Shown here: positions 1 to 7,345 of the stretch, piece by piece
Numbering within the stretch: the first letter of the stretch is position 1
Layout: the number at the start of each line of letters is the position of its first letter
Assembly (NCBI GenBank): GCA_937990665.1
Contig: CALKRF010000152.1
Coordinates: forward strand, 1 to 17,443
DNA: 17,443 nucleotides
Direction: 5' to 3'
Source: an uncultured Atopobium sp.
Lineage (GTDB): Bacteria; Actinomycetota; Coriobacteriia; Coriobacteriales; Atopobiaceae
The notes under the pieces: model-generated
Databases searched by the model: none
What the model was told of the DNA's origin: nothing
What the model saw: only the letters and a program-made list of their open reading frames with translations
Translations under genes and position numbers: made by a program

Positions 1-59
1 CCAACAACGCCGGTAGCACCAAGAATTGCAACGACCTTACCGTTTGGATCAAAAGTCAT
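1..59 (-). CDS. asd: Aspartate-semialdehyde dehydrogenase, N-terminal fragment (cut by window edge)
   Basis: Only the first 19 codons are visible. They read MTFDPNGKVVAILGATGVVG, where the last glycine is incomplete. The GATGVVG stretch is the glycine-rich NADP-binding loop at the extreme N-terminus of aspartate-semialdehyde dehydrogenase, which reduces aspartyl phosphate to aspartate semialdehyde. The ATG lies 2 nt after the lysC stop codon, and a GAGGT Shine-Dalgarno sequence is embedded in the end of lysC, so the two are co-transcribed and probably translationally coupled. The position directly after aspartokinase supports the call, because the enzymes catalyse consecutive steps. Another NAD(P)-binding enzyme cannot be excluded from so few residues. 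Confidence 0.75.
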   Translation of the reverse strand, partial: MTFDPNGKVVAILGATGVV

Positions 60-61
60 AG

Positions 62-1390
62 TTACCTCGAAACCATTTCGTCACGAACAAATCCGTTATA
101 AATGACGCCAATTGTGCGATCAAAGTCCGCATTATCAACGCCCACGATAATACTAATCTCTTCCGAGCTCTGCGTAATCATACGAATGTTGACGCCCGCA
201 TTACCCAGCGCACCAAAGATTTTGCCGGAAGTGCCGGAACGCCTGGACATATTGCGGCCAACAACAGAAACAAGAGCTAGGCGGTCTACCATCGTAATGT
301 CATCAGGCTCGATCTCACGGCGAATATCGCTGATGATGGAATAGACCGTATCCTTTACATCGGAGGCGTTCACCACGATACCAAACGAATCAACGCCTGT
401 TGGGATGTGTTCAACAGAGACGCCGTAGCGCTCAACAATATTAAGTGCACGGCTAATAACGCCAACCTCGTTGGACATGTGAGCCTTCTTAACGTGAATA
501 GCCAAGAAGTCTTTCTTGCCTGCAATACCTGTAATCAAGTGCTCGTTTGTATCGCCATCCGCGGTCTCACGGATAACCGTGCCTGCATCTTCTGGGCGGT
601 TGGTGTTCTTAATTTGAATTGGAATGTTTGCCTCACGAACAGGGAAAATTGCCTCTTCCTGAAGAACGGAAGCGCCCATGTAAGAAAGCTCGCGCATCTC
701 GTCAAAAGTAATGCGGCCAATAGCGCGTGGATTCTGAACAATGCGAGGATCCGCAGAAAGGAAGCCAGACACGTCAGTCCAGTTCTCATACAAGTCAGCG
801 TCTAGGCAGCGAGCGACAATGGCGCCGGTAATATCGCCACCACCGCGCTGGAACAACTTAATTGCACCGTCAACGGTAGCACCGTAGAAGCCAGGCAGCA
901 CAAACGAGCCGCTGCGAGCAACAACTTCTTTGAGTCTAGAAGCAGTGCGCTCCATATCAATGGTGCCATCATGATGGAACAGCATAACGTCTGCCGCATC
1001 AACGAATGGCAGGCCAAGGTACTCAGCAAGGATCTGGCAGGTGAACCATTCACCCCTACTTACTACATACTCTGGCGAGAAGGACTTAATGTTTGAAGCA
1101 AACTTCTCAAACTCCTCGGCGACAGGCCATGCAACTCCCAGTTCATCAGCAATCTCCACAAAGCGAGCCTCGATGTCTGCAAGCAAAGAGGTGCAATCAA
1201 CGTGATACTCAATGTGGGCATTTACCAGCAGCAAAAGATCCGTAATCTTGTTATCGGTTGAGTGGCGCTTTCCTGCTGCAGACGAAACAATAAAGCGTCT
1301 ATCAGGGTCAGCTTCAACAATAGCTTTAACTTTTTTGAACTGCTCTGCAGAAGCAACACTTGAGCCGCCAAATTTTGCAATTTTGATCAT
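62..1390 (-). CDS. lysC: Aspartokinase, monofunctional, with two C-terminal ACT domains
   Basis: Phosphorylates aspartate, the first committed step to lysine, threonine and methionine; cytoplasmic. The 442-residue protein opens with the amino-acid-kinase signature KFGGSSV (residues 6-12). It carries SRGE at 111-114, the nucleotide/substrate loop QRGGGD at 181-186 and TDVSGF at 205-210. Two ACT-type regulatory domains follow, at about 294-360 and 371-435 (the second contains SGKIFGALGNAGVNI), so feedback inhibition by lysine or threonine is expected. The single-polypeptide, non-fused form of about 440-450 residues resembles the Bacillus/Clostridium aspartokinase III group rather than the alpha/beta overlapping-start type of corynebacteria. 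The ATG is preceded by AAGAGGAA. It starts 2 nt after the hom stop and is followed after 2 nt by asd, so it is the middle gene of a hom-lysC-asd operon. Confidence 0.95.
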   Translation of the reverse strand: MIKIAKFGGSSVASAEQFKKVKAIVEADPDRRFIVSSAAGKRHSTDNKITDLLLLVNAHIEYHVDCTSLLADIEARFVEIADELGVAWPVAEEFEKFASNIKSFSPEYVVSRGEWFTCQILAEYLGLPFVDAADVMLFHHDGTIDMERTASRLKEVVARSGSFVLPGFYGATVDGAIKLFQRGGGDITGAIVARCLDADLYENWTDVSGFLSADPRIVQNPRAIGRITFDEMRELSYMGASVLQEEAIFPVREANIPIQIKNTNRPEDAGTVIRETADGDTNEHLITGIAGKKDFLAIHVKKAHMSNEVGVISRALNIVERYGVSVEHIPTGVDSFGIVVNASDVKDTVYSIISDIRREIEPDDITMVDRLALVSVVGRNMSRRSGTSGKIFGALGNAGVNIRMITQSSEEISIIVGVDNADFDRTIGVIYNGFVRDEMVSR

Positions 1391-1392
1391 TT

Positions 1393-2532
1393 CTAATTCC
1401 TCTTTTCAAGTGCAGCCATAAAGGTTGTAGGATCTTGCGAAAGTGCGCTGGTAAGAAGCTCGCGGGCCTTCTCGGCACTTAGATTTTTAACCAACTGAGC
1501 ACCCGGCTCCCAGAACGTACCGCCTTGAATATCGGCCTGCGTCCTAAACACATAGTCGGAAACAAGTAGCTCTGGATTATACGAAAGACCTGCCGAGAAG
1601 GTCTGCTGACCCCCAGCAGGAGCCGCAGCACAGTCAATAATATCCTGCACGACGGCGTTTGCCGTTGGGTCGCCACCGGCACCCTGACCGTAAAACTTGA
1701 GCTCGCCAATGGTATTTCCCACGGCAGTTGCAACGTTAAAGTTAGTTGGAACGTTGGCCTCTATGGTTGAGAGCGAAACCGCAACTGGCTCAACAGCTAC
1801 CGCATACGATGAACCGTCAGAAACACCACGACCAAAGAGCTTGATTGTCATATCGTGACTGCCAAACATGGCAAGATCGCGCTTAGTTAAGTTTCTGATA
1901 CCAGACATAGGAATCTGGTCTGTGCAGATTACGTCGAAGGCGATAGATGCAGAAATCATAGTCTTAGAGCGGACATCGATGCCATCAATATCGCTTGACG
2001 GGTCTCGCTCTGCGTACCCCAGCTCCTGAGCTTTGCTTAACACCTCAGCAAAGTCTGTTCCATCTTTAAGCATGGAGTAGACAATGTAATTAGTGGTGCC
2101 GTTCATGATTCCCCAGAACGCAGAAATCTCGTCAATACGACGAACTTTCTGAATTCCCGCAATCCAAGGAATGCCGCCACACACGCAGGCTTCAATCTTG
2201 AAATTGACGCCCGCTTCAGCGGCAAGAGTCATGAACTCCTCAAAATGCGCAGATACCACGGCTTTATTTGAAGTGACTACATTTTTCTTAGCAGTGAGCG
2301 CTGCTTTAATGTACTCATAGGCTGGCGAGAGACCACCCATGCACTCGACAACCGTATCGAGCGCGGGGTCAGACAAGAGCGCATCAAAATCTGACGTTGC
2401 GCGAGGGTCAATGTGCTCTTTACCAGCTCTAACCAAGATGGACGTCAGGTTAACGTCAGAAACACGCTCATCAAGAATGCGCGCAACTGAAGCACCAACC
2501 GTTCCAAATCCAAGTAGGGCAACGTTTTGCAT
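1393..2532 (-). CDS. hom: Homoserine dehydrogenase, short form without a recognisable complete ACT domain
   Basis: Reduces aspartate semialdehyde to homoserine, the branch point to threonine and methionine. Visible motifs are the dinucleotide-binding GFGTVG (residues 8-13), TSNKA (87-91), GGIP (119-122), the family signature NGTTNYI (144-150), the acidic substrate-binding stretch around ERDPSSDIDGID (175-186) with K190, and GQGAGG (282-287). At 379 residues it is about 50 shorter than ACT-containing enzymes of the Bacillus type (about 430). After residue 320 only about 58 residues remain. They begin with a beta-strand-like SDYVFRTQAD, where an ACT domain would start, and then lose the pattern. 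Threonine feedback may therefore be reduced or act elsewhere. GGAG lies 4 nt before the ATG. It is the first gene of the minus-strand operon and diverges from thrC. Confidence 0.93.
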   Translation of the reverse strand: MQNVALLGFGTVGASVARILDERVSDVNLTSILVRAGKEHIDPRATSDFDALLSDPALDTVVECMGGLSPAYEYIKAALTAKKNVVTSNKAVVSAHFEEFMTLAAEAGVNFKIEACVCGGIPWIAGIQKVRRIDEISAFWGIMNGTTNYIVYSMLKDGTDFAEVLSKAQELGYAERDPSSDIDGIDVRSKTMISASIAFDVICTDQIPMSGIRNLTKRDLAMFGSHDMTIKLFGRGVSDGSSYAVAVEPVAVSLSTIEANVPTNFNVATAVGNTIGELKFYGQGAGGDPTANAVVQDIIDCAAAPAGGQQTFSAGLSYNPELLVSDYVFRTQADIQGGTFWEPGAQLVKNLSAEKARELLTSALSQDPTTFMAALEKRN

Positions 2533-2571
2533 ATAACTCCAAATCTAGCAGTCGTTTTGCGAGAAAACCGA

Positions 2572-2598
2572 TTGCCTGCAAGGCTAATTGCAGAGCAA
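2572..2598 (-). promoter_or_regulatory. Hairpin in the hom leader
   Basis: CTGCAA (2576-2581) and TTGCAG (2588-2593) form a perfect 6-bp inverted repeat around a 6-nt loop. It extends outward by TTGC (2572-2575) and GCAA (2595-2598) past a single bulged base, giving about 10 bp. A weaker GTTTT/AAAAC stem lies between it and the hom start. Neither is followed by a clear U-run, so a terminator or attenuator is not demonstrated. The hairpin would lie within the roughly 160-nt hom leader if the promoter at 2698-2726 is correct. I see no T-box or known riboswitch core here. Confidence 0.3.
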
Positions 2599-2697
2599 GG
2601 ACAACCGCACGCAAAGGTGACTGCACTGATAACAATCTCATAGACAAAAACTACCAAAAACCTAGACAGAATCTAATCGACAGTTTTTCTCGTCTTC

Positions 2698-2726
2698 ATA
2701 ATGCTATGAACAATTCTATGTTACAA
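2698..2726 (-). promoter_or_regulatory. Candidate sigma-A-type promoter for hom-lysC-asd
   Basis: Read on the minus strand, TTGTAA (2726-2721) and CATTAT (2703-2698) match the -35 and -10 consensus at four of six positions each, separated by the optimal 17 bp. The site lies about 165 nt upstream of the hom ATG and would leave a long structured leader. The match is modest and no other support is available. Confidence 0.3.
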
Positions 2727-2753
2727 GCGACATTTACTTCTCACTGTTAAAAT
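2727..2753 (+). promoter_or_regulatory. Candidate promoter for thrC-thrB
   Basis: TAAAAT at 2748-2753 matches the -10 consensus at five of six positions. GCGACA at 2727-2732 resembles a -35 box (four of six) with a 15-bp spacer, which is short. It is the best pair I see on the plus strand upstream of thrC. It overlaps the -35 side of the candidate hom promoter, so the two operons may share a regulatory region. Confidence 0.22.
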
Positions 2754-2828
2754 AATAGAAACGCAACACGCGAGACGCACAATTTGCACGCGCACAACAC
2801 GCGACACGTTCTAAAGATTGGTGGTTTC

Positions 2829-4373
2829 ATGGCCGTCGCATATCACAGCACAAGAAGCTCTGACCATACCGTTTTGGCTAAACAAGCCATTTTGCAGGGA
2901 ATTGCTCCCGACGGCGGCCTTTATATCCAAGATTCAATTGGCGAGAAACCCCTCGATCTTGCAAAGGTTTGTTCTCAGGGCTTTAAAGCTACTGCTTTCG
3001 ATGTGCTTTCTGCTCTGCTGGACGACTACTCTGCTGAAGAGCTGACTCGCTGTATTGAGGGCGCGTATGGCTCTCAGTGGGACACCCAGGCTATCACGCC
3101 TGTTTCTGCTATCGGAGAAGACTGGCTGCTTGAGCTCTTCCATGGTCCAACGTCGGCTTTCAAAGACGTTGCGCTTCAGATGCTCCCCCGCCTGATGAGT
3201 GTTGCTCGCGAGGACGCGGACGTAGCTAGCGCTGTCGACGCTGAGGGTACTGCGGGCGTGGTTGCCACCGCCGGCAAGAGCATCATGATTGTGACCGCAA
3301 CTTCTGGCGACACTGGTAAAGCTGCACTTGAGGGTTTCAAGGATGTGCCTGGCATGGGCATCACCGTCTTTTATCCAGAAGGCAAGGTTTCTGATATTCA
3401 ACGCCTGCAGATGGTAACTCAAAAAGGCTCTAACGTAGCTGTTTGCGCTGTTAAGGGAAACTTTGACGACGCCCAAAATGCTGCTAAAGCAATCTTTGCT
3501 AACAAGGAGTTGGCGCATGAGTTGGCCGGTAAGGGCACAGTACTTTCCAGCGCAAACTCCATCAATATTGGTCGTTTGGCCCCACAGGTAACCTACTACT
3601 TTGACGCATATGCCCAGCTTGTTGCCAAGGGCGCCATCGCTCAGGGTCAAAAAGTTACTTTCTGCGTGCCAACCGGCAACTTTGGCGACGTCCTCGCAGG
3701 TTACTTTGCAAAAGAAATGGGACTTCCTGTTGATCGCCTCATTGTGGCTTCTAACAGCAATAAGGTGCTGACTGATTTCTTGGAAACAGGCATCTACGAT
3801 CGCAGGCGTGCATTTGAAAAGACCATCTCTCCATCAATGGACATTCTGGTTTCATCAAACCTTGAACGACTCCTCTATCTTGCGTCCGGCAAAGACACCG
3901 AGCTTGTCAGCTATCTGATGAACCAGCTGGTAACCGAGGGTATCTACACGGTACCCGCTCAGGTGATGGACACCATCCGCGAAACCTTTGATGCTGGCTT
4001 TGCCACCGACGACAAGACGCGTGAGACTATCCGTTCTACCTGGGAGAATTGTCGTGTGCTGATTGACCCTCACACAGCCGTCGCAAAGCACGTGCTTGAC
4101 AGGGTTTCTCGCCAGGCAAACGACGTGCGCGTTTGTCTGTCTACTGCTAGCCCGTATAAGTTCTCGTCCGACGTGCTTGCCGCGCTGGGCCACTCGACCG
4201 CTGGCCTGGATGACTTTGCATGCATGCATACGCTCGCCGAAATCACGGGCACTAATCCGCCAATCCAGCTTTCATCGCTGAATGATAACGTTATCATTCA
4301 TACTGACGTTCGCGAGAAGGAACAACTTGCTTCGTACGTTTCCGAAGCATGCGGGCGTATTTTTGCTTGTTAG
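2829..4373 (+). CDS. thrC: Threonine synthase (PLP-dependent)
   Basis: Converts O-phosphohomoserine to threonine and phosphate, the last step of the pathway. The 514-residue protein carries the expected landmarks: N-terminal YHSTRSS (5-11) and APDGGLYI (26-33), the pyridoxal-phosphate lysine in FHGPTSAFKD (K112), the phosphate-binding TATSGDTGKAA (156-166), SSANSINIGR (240-249) and PTGNFGD (281-287). The length matches the longer, yeast/E. coli-type branch rather than the roughly 350-residue type. An upstream TTG at 2784 would add 15 residues, but the conserved N-terminus aligns with the ATG at 2829, which has GGTGG 4 nt before it. An alanine- and acid-rich insertion at about 127-148 separates the lysine helix from the phosphate loop. 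It diverges from hom and is followed 22 nt later by thrB. Confidence 0.95.
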   Translation: MAVAYHSTRSSDHTVLAKQAILQGIAPDGGLYIQDSIGEKPLDLAKVCSQGFKATAFDVLSALLDDYSAEELTRCIEGAYGSQWDTQAITPVSAIGEDWLLELFHGPTSAFKDVALQMLPRLMSVAREDADVASAVDAEGTAGVVATAGKSIMIVTATSGDTGKAALEGFKDVPGMGITVFYPEGKVSDIQRLQMVTQKGSNVAVCAVKGNFDDAQNAAKAIFANKELAHELAGKGTVLSSANSINIGRLAPQVTYYFDAYAQLVAKGAIAQGQKVTFCVPTGNFGDVLAGYFAKEMGLPVDRLIVASNSNKVLTDFLETGIYDRRRAFEKTISPSMDILVSSNLERLLYLASGKDTELVSYLMNQLVTEGIYTVPAQVMDTIRETFDAGFATDDKTRETIRSTWENCRVLIDPHTAVAKHVLDRVSRQANDVRVCLSTASPYKFSSDVLAALGHSTAGLDDFACMHTLAEITGTNPPIQLSSLNDNVIIHTDVREKEQLASYVSEACGRIFAC

Positions 4374-4395
4374 ACTCTGAGAAAGCAGGTTCTAC

Positions 4396-5325
4396 ATGCT
4401 CGACAACACCATCTTGACCGTATCTGTACCTGCTACCTCTGCAAACATTGGCGTCGGCTACGATACGCTGGGTCTTGCGTTTAACCTGCGCGCAAAAATT
4501 ACGTTTAGGGAATCCCCTACGCTCATCATTGACGGCTGCCCCGAGCAGTTCAGAAACGACGACAACCTTGTCTGGACATCTTATGTTCGAGCCTGCGAAA
4601 AGCTGGGCGAAGAGCCTACTCCTAAGCACATCACTATCGACTCGCCTATTCCGCTTTCTGGTGGACTTGGCTCAAGTTCTACCTGCGTAATTGCTGGCAT
4701 TGCAGCCGCGATGACCGAGTCTCATGGCGGCTGGGATCCAGAGCGTGCACTCGACTTTGCCTGTCATTTTGAGGGCCATCCCGATAACGTTGCTCCTGCA
4801 ATTTACGGTGGCCTGACCTCGTCATTTGTTGAGGGCGGTCATACTGTTTGTACTCGAAGGCTCGTAGCGCGCGGTCTCTCTTTTGTTGCAATTGCACCGC
4901 CTTACTCGATTAACACTGAGGATGCCCGAAAGGTTGTTCCGCAGAATATTTCTCTTCAGACCGCCGTTTACCAGATGGGACGCACCGTTGCAGTCACACA
5001 TGCGCTTGAAACAGGCAATGGAGGTCTTTTGGCAGCTGCCTGCAACGACAAACTCCATGAGCCCTACCGCAAGGAGCTCATTCCTGATTACGAAGAGCTC
5101 AAACAGGTAGCTAAGCTTGCTCGTGCTTGCGCCTTTGTTATCTCGGGCTCAGGTTCCACCATGGTTGCCATCTGCGACTCCCCTGTTACTGCTCGCGCTG
5201 TTGCCGAGAATGCCAAGCAGGTCAGAGGCGATCTCTGGATTCAGATTCTTGAGCCAGCACTTCTGGGCACCGTCCTCACTCTTGACGACGGTCAGCAACA
5301 CCACAACACTTTCGACGAAATTTAA
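4396..5325 (+). CDS. thrB: Homoserine kinase (GHMP family)
   Basis: Phosphorylates homoserine with ATP to give the substrate of ThrC. The 309-residue length is typical. The N-terminal VPATSANIGVGYDTLGLAF (11-29) is the family's first conserved block, PIPLSGGLGSSS (84-95) is the GHMP ATP-binding loop, and HFEGHPDNVAPAIYGG (in the 120-140 region) is the third characteristic motif. The C-terminal FVISGSGSTMVAI is the glycine-rich motif of GHMP kinases. The ATG follows the thrC stop by 22 nt with a modest AGCAGG ribosome-binding sequence, so it is probably co-transcribed with thrC. No gene follows downstream; the repeat array begins about 75 nt later. Confidence 0.95.
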   Translation: MLDNTILTVSVPATSANIGVGYDTLGLAFNLRAKITFRESPTLIIDGCPEQFRNDDNLVWTSYVRACEKLGEEPTPKHITIDSPIPLSGGLGSSSTCVIAGIAAAMTESHGGWDPERALDFACHFEGHPDNVAPAIYGGLTSSFVEGGHTVCTRRLVARGLSFVAIAPPYSINTEDARKVVPQNISLQTAVYQMGRTVAVTHALETGNGGLLAAACNDKLHEPYRKELIPDYEELKQVAKLARACAFVISGSGSTMVAICDSPVTARAVAENAKQVRGDLWIQILEPALLGTVLTLDDGQQHHNTFDEI

Positions 5326-5398
5326 CGTGACAACTGCGCTCGGTCAATGCGTGTACTAACAAGTACGCCTGCGACAACACGGGTTTCTCGCCAGGTGC

Positions 5399-5516
5399 GC
5401 CTGAAAAGTGTAAAGAATCTGTATTTGAGGCACAGATTCTTTGATGAAATCAGGCAAATCCACAGTTTCTTTTACGTATTTAGGCAAAAGTTACAGATTC
5501 TTTGAAGAAATCAGGC
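5399..5516. repeat. Repeat cassette 1: one inverted and three direct 24-nt modules
   Basis: Four 24-nt modules share a layout of ACAG at module positions 1-4 and a YAGGC end at positions 20-24. Module i1 (5399-5422) is on the minus strand. Modules d1 (5432-5455), d2 (5462-5485) and d3 (5493-5516) are on the plus strand with start-to-start spacing of 30 and 31 nt. d1 and d3 are identical at 23 of 24 positions, d2 is a degenerate copy, and i1 shares ACAGATTCTTT with d1. d1 and d2 are followed by AAA. Cassette 1 modules use the 5' arm ACAGATTC (ACAGTTTC in d2). The function is unknown. The period of about three helical turns would place all direct modules on one face of the DNA. Confidence 0.85.
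5412..5442 (+). terminator. Perfect 11-bp hairpin after thrB (possible weak terminator)
   Basis: AAAGAATCTGT (5412-5422) and ACAGATTCTTT (5432-5442) are exact reverse complements around a 9-nt loop. The hairpin is formed by the facing arms of repeat modules i1 and d1. It is the first strong structure downstream of thrB and could stop or stabilise the thrC-thrB transcript. There is no U-run beyond the CTTT inside the arm, so intrinsic termination is uncertain. Confidence 0.4.
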
Positions 5517-5552
5517 GCGTGAAGATAGGCTGCGCCGCGCCAAATTTTGCGA

Positions 5553-5672
5553 GCCTGAAAACTACATCATGTCTGAGTAAATTTGCTCAGACTTGGCGAG
5601 AAAAACCGGCAAATAGCTCAGATATGGTGCGCTTTTCAGGCAAACTGTTCAGACATGACAACAAAACCCGGC
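5553..5672. repeat. Repeat cassette 2: diverged copy of cassette 1, same module order
   Basis: Module i2 (5553-5576) is on the minus strand. d4 (5587-5610), d5 (5618-5641) and d6 (5649-5672) are on the plus strand, exactly 31 nt apart. Each has TCAG at positions 1-4 and CAGGC or CCGGC at positions 20-24, the same offset as cassette 1. The corresponding modules lie 154, 155, 156 and 156 nt from those of cassette 1, so the whole four-module block appears duplicated. The cassette 2 5' arm is TCAGAYWTG rather than ACAGATTC, while the 3' half TTTTCAGGC is shared with i1. i2 and d4 pair through GTCTGAG/CTCAGAC (5571-5577, 5586-5592). d6 runs into the liv terminator stem. d4 contains the octamer TGGCGAGA. 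Confidence 0.8.
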
Positions 5673-5697
5673 TCCTACGTTGTGTGGGAGCCGGGTT
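5658..5697 (-). terminator. Intrinsic terminator of the liv operon
   Basis: AACCCGGCTCC (5665-5675) and GGAGCCGGGTT (5687-5697) form a perfect 11-bp GC-rich stem with an 11-nt loop. Read on the minus strand the stem is followed by TTTTGTTGT, the expected U-rich tail. It lies 49 nt after the livF stop codon. In the plus direction the tail is interrupted by AACG, so termination of thrC-thrB here would be weaker. Confidence 0.88.
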
Positions 5698-5745
5698 AAC
5701 GTTTAAGGTGCGTTGACGTCAAAGCACATTTGCCATTAGTCGCCG

Positions 5746-6495
5746 TTATGCGCCGAGGTAAGCCTTGCGAACGTCATCGTCGTGGAGAAGCTCCTGGCCG
5801 GTGCCATGCTTAGCAACCTTACCAAGCTCGAGGACGTATGCACGGTCAGCAACCTTAAGTGCCATATTAGCGTTCTGCTCAACAAGCAAAATGGTGGTTC
5901 CTGCATCGCCGAGCTGGCGAATGATCTGGAAGATCTCCTCAATCAGAAGAGGAGCCAGACCCATGGAAGGCTCATCGAGCATAAGCAGCTTTGGCCTGCT
6001 CATCAGAGCACGACCCATAGCAAGCATCTGCTGCTCGCCACCAGACAGCGTTCCCGCCAGCTGATTCTTGCGCTCGCGAAGACGTGGGAAATGCTCGTAG
6101 ACCATCTTGACGGTCTTAGCGTTCTGAGAATCGGGCTGCGTATAGCCGCCCATCTCAAGGTTTTCAGCAACACTCATGCGAGAAAACACGCGGCGACCTT
6201 CAGGACATAGCGCCAAACCAGCCTCAACAATCTTGTGTGCGCGCTGGCCTACAAGGTTTTTCTCGTCAAGGGTGATAGTGCCAGAATCAGGTCTTACCAG
6301 ACCAGCAATAGTGTTCAGCGTAGTTGATTTACCGGCACCGTTAGCACCAATAAGGGTGACAATCTCGCCCTCATTAATATCAAAAGAAATGCCCTGAACT
6401 GCATGGATTGCGCCATAAGAAACATTAAGATCCTTGACGGACAGCAGAGTTTTTCCTGCGCCAGTTGCCTGGGTGTTTGTAGTTTCAGCGGTCAT
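5746..6495 (-). CDS. livF: Branched-chain amino acid ABC transporter, ATPase LivF
   Basis: One of the two cytoplasmic ATPases that power branched-chain amino acid uptake. The 249-residue protein has Walker A GANGAGKST (50-58), the ABC signature LSGGEQQ (150-156), Walker B LLMLDEP (170-176) and the switch histidine replaced by glutamine in LLVEQN (203-208), as is usual for LivF. A roughly 12-residue polar N-terminal tail precedes the domain. Its ATG overlaps the livG stop by one base (TAATG), and a strong GGAGGTG lies just upstream, so translation is probably coupled to livG. It is the last gene of the operon and is followed by the terminator at 5658-5697. Confidence 0.95.
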   Translation of the reverse strand: MTAETTNTQATGAGKTLLSVKDLNVSYGAIHAVQGISFDINEGEIVTLIGANGAGKSTTLNTIAGLVRPDSGTITLDEKNLVGQRAHKIVEAGLALCPEGRRVFSRMSVAENLEMGGYTQPDSQNAKTVKMVYEHFPRLRERKNQLAGTLSGGEQQMLAMGRALMSRPKLLMLDEPSMGLAPLLIEEIFQIIRQLGDAGTTILLVEQNANMALKVADRAYVLELGKVAKHGTGQELLHDDDVRKAYLGA

Positions 6496-7340
6496 TAGCG
6501 CACCTCCTGCTTTCCAAGATATGCCTCGATAACGCGAGGATTATTCTGAACTTCTTCTGGCGTTCCCTTTGCAATGATGTTGCCGTGGTCAAGAACGGCC
6601 AAACCCTCGCAGATACCCATAACAAACTTCATGTCGTGCTCGATAAGAAGAACAGCAATCTTGAAGTCATCACGAATCTTAAGGACATTCTCCATAAGCT
6701 CGTCGGTCTCTGCTGGGTTCATACCTGCAGCTGGCTCGTCAAGCAGCAAAATCTTAGGCTGCGTTGCCAGAGCGCGAAGAATCTCAAGTTTGCGCTGAGC
6801 GCCATAAGGCAGGTTGCCTGCAAGAGTATTTGCAAGATTCTCCATGCCAAAAATGCGCAGCAGCTCGCGAGCGTTATCAGCGCTCTCTTTTTCCTGCTTC
6901 CAGTGAGCTGGAAGTCGGAAGACGTCCTCAAGGAAGTGAGACGTCATGTGGCTTCCCTGACCAACCTGAATGTTCTCCATAACAGTCATGTTGTTGAACA
7001 GGCGAATATTCTGGAAGGTTCGAGCGATACCCATATGATTTGCCTCTACAACGCTCTTTCCAGCAAGATCGTAACCGTCAATCATGACAGTACCGCGAGT
7101 TGGCTTATACACGTTGGTGAGCAAGTTAAAAACAGTTGTTTTACCTGCACCGTTAGGACCAATGATGCCAGAGATCTCGGTAGGACCAAGAGCAATGTTG
7201 AAGTCGTTAACAGCCGTCAAGCCACCAAAGTCAATGCCAAGGTGCTCAGCCTGAAGAACTGGAATTGCACCAAGGTCTCGCTCAGGAATGAGGTTAGGAG
7301 ACTCTTGCCTGATAAGTTTTGTAGTGTTTTTAGTTGCCAT
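6495..7340 (-). CDS. livG: Branched-chain amino acid ABC transporter, ATPase LivG
   Basis: Second ATPase of the transporter. The 281-residue protein has Walker A GPNGAGKTT (61-69), the LivG-typical degenerate signature LPYGAQRKLEI (177-187), Walker B ILLLDEP (197-203) and IEHDMKFV with the switch histidine (233-240). The LivG hallmark IARTFQNIRLF is at 105-115. About 25 residues before the ABC domain (MATKNTTKLI onward) are an N-terminal extension of no obvious function. The start is supported by AGGAGG about 10 nt upstream, inside the last codons of livM, whose stop lies only 5 nt before the ATG. Confidence 0.95.
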   Translation of the reverse strand: MATKNTTKLIRQESPNLIPERDLGAIPVLQAEHLGIDFGGLTAVNDFNIALGPTEISGIIGPNGAGKTTVFNLLTNVYKPTRGTVMIDGYDLAGKSVVEANHMGIARTFQNIRLFNNMTVMENIQVGQGSHMTSHFLEDVFRLPAHWKQEKESADNARELLRIFGMENLANTLAGNLPYGAQRKLEILRALATQPKILLLDEPAAGMNPAETDELMENVLKIRDDFKIAVLLIEHDMKFVMGICEGLAVLDHGNIIAKGTPEEVQNNPRVIEAYLGKQEVR

Positions 7341-7345
7341 CGCTC

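Noticed and set aside
2474..2641. About 56-codon leader peptide frame upstream of and overlapping hom
   Set aside because: No Shine-Dalgarno sequence. It is leucine-rich rather than Thr/Ile/Met-rich, and it overlaps the hom start in another frame.
2533..2700. T-box or amino acid riboswitch in the hom leader
   Set aside because: No T-box core sequence, no lysine-riboswitch-like multi-helix pattern; only two small hairpins.
2934..3650. 238-codon minus-strand frame opposite thrC
   Set aside because: Fully inside thrC on the other strand; no recognisable motif.
5432..5672. CRISPR array
   Set aside because: The 30-31 nt period is suggestive, but there are no near-identical repeats alternating with unique spacers, some modules are inverted, and no cas gene is present.
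5441..5716. 91-codon plus-strand frame across the repeat array
   Set aside because: It runs through the repeat modules and into the liv terminator, and lacks a ribosome site. The repeats explain the sequence better than a protein does.
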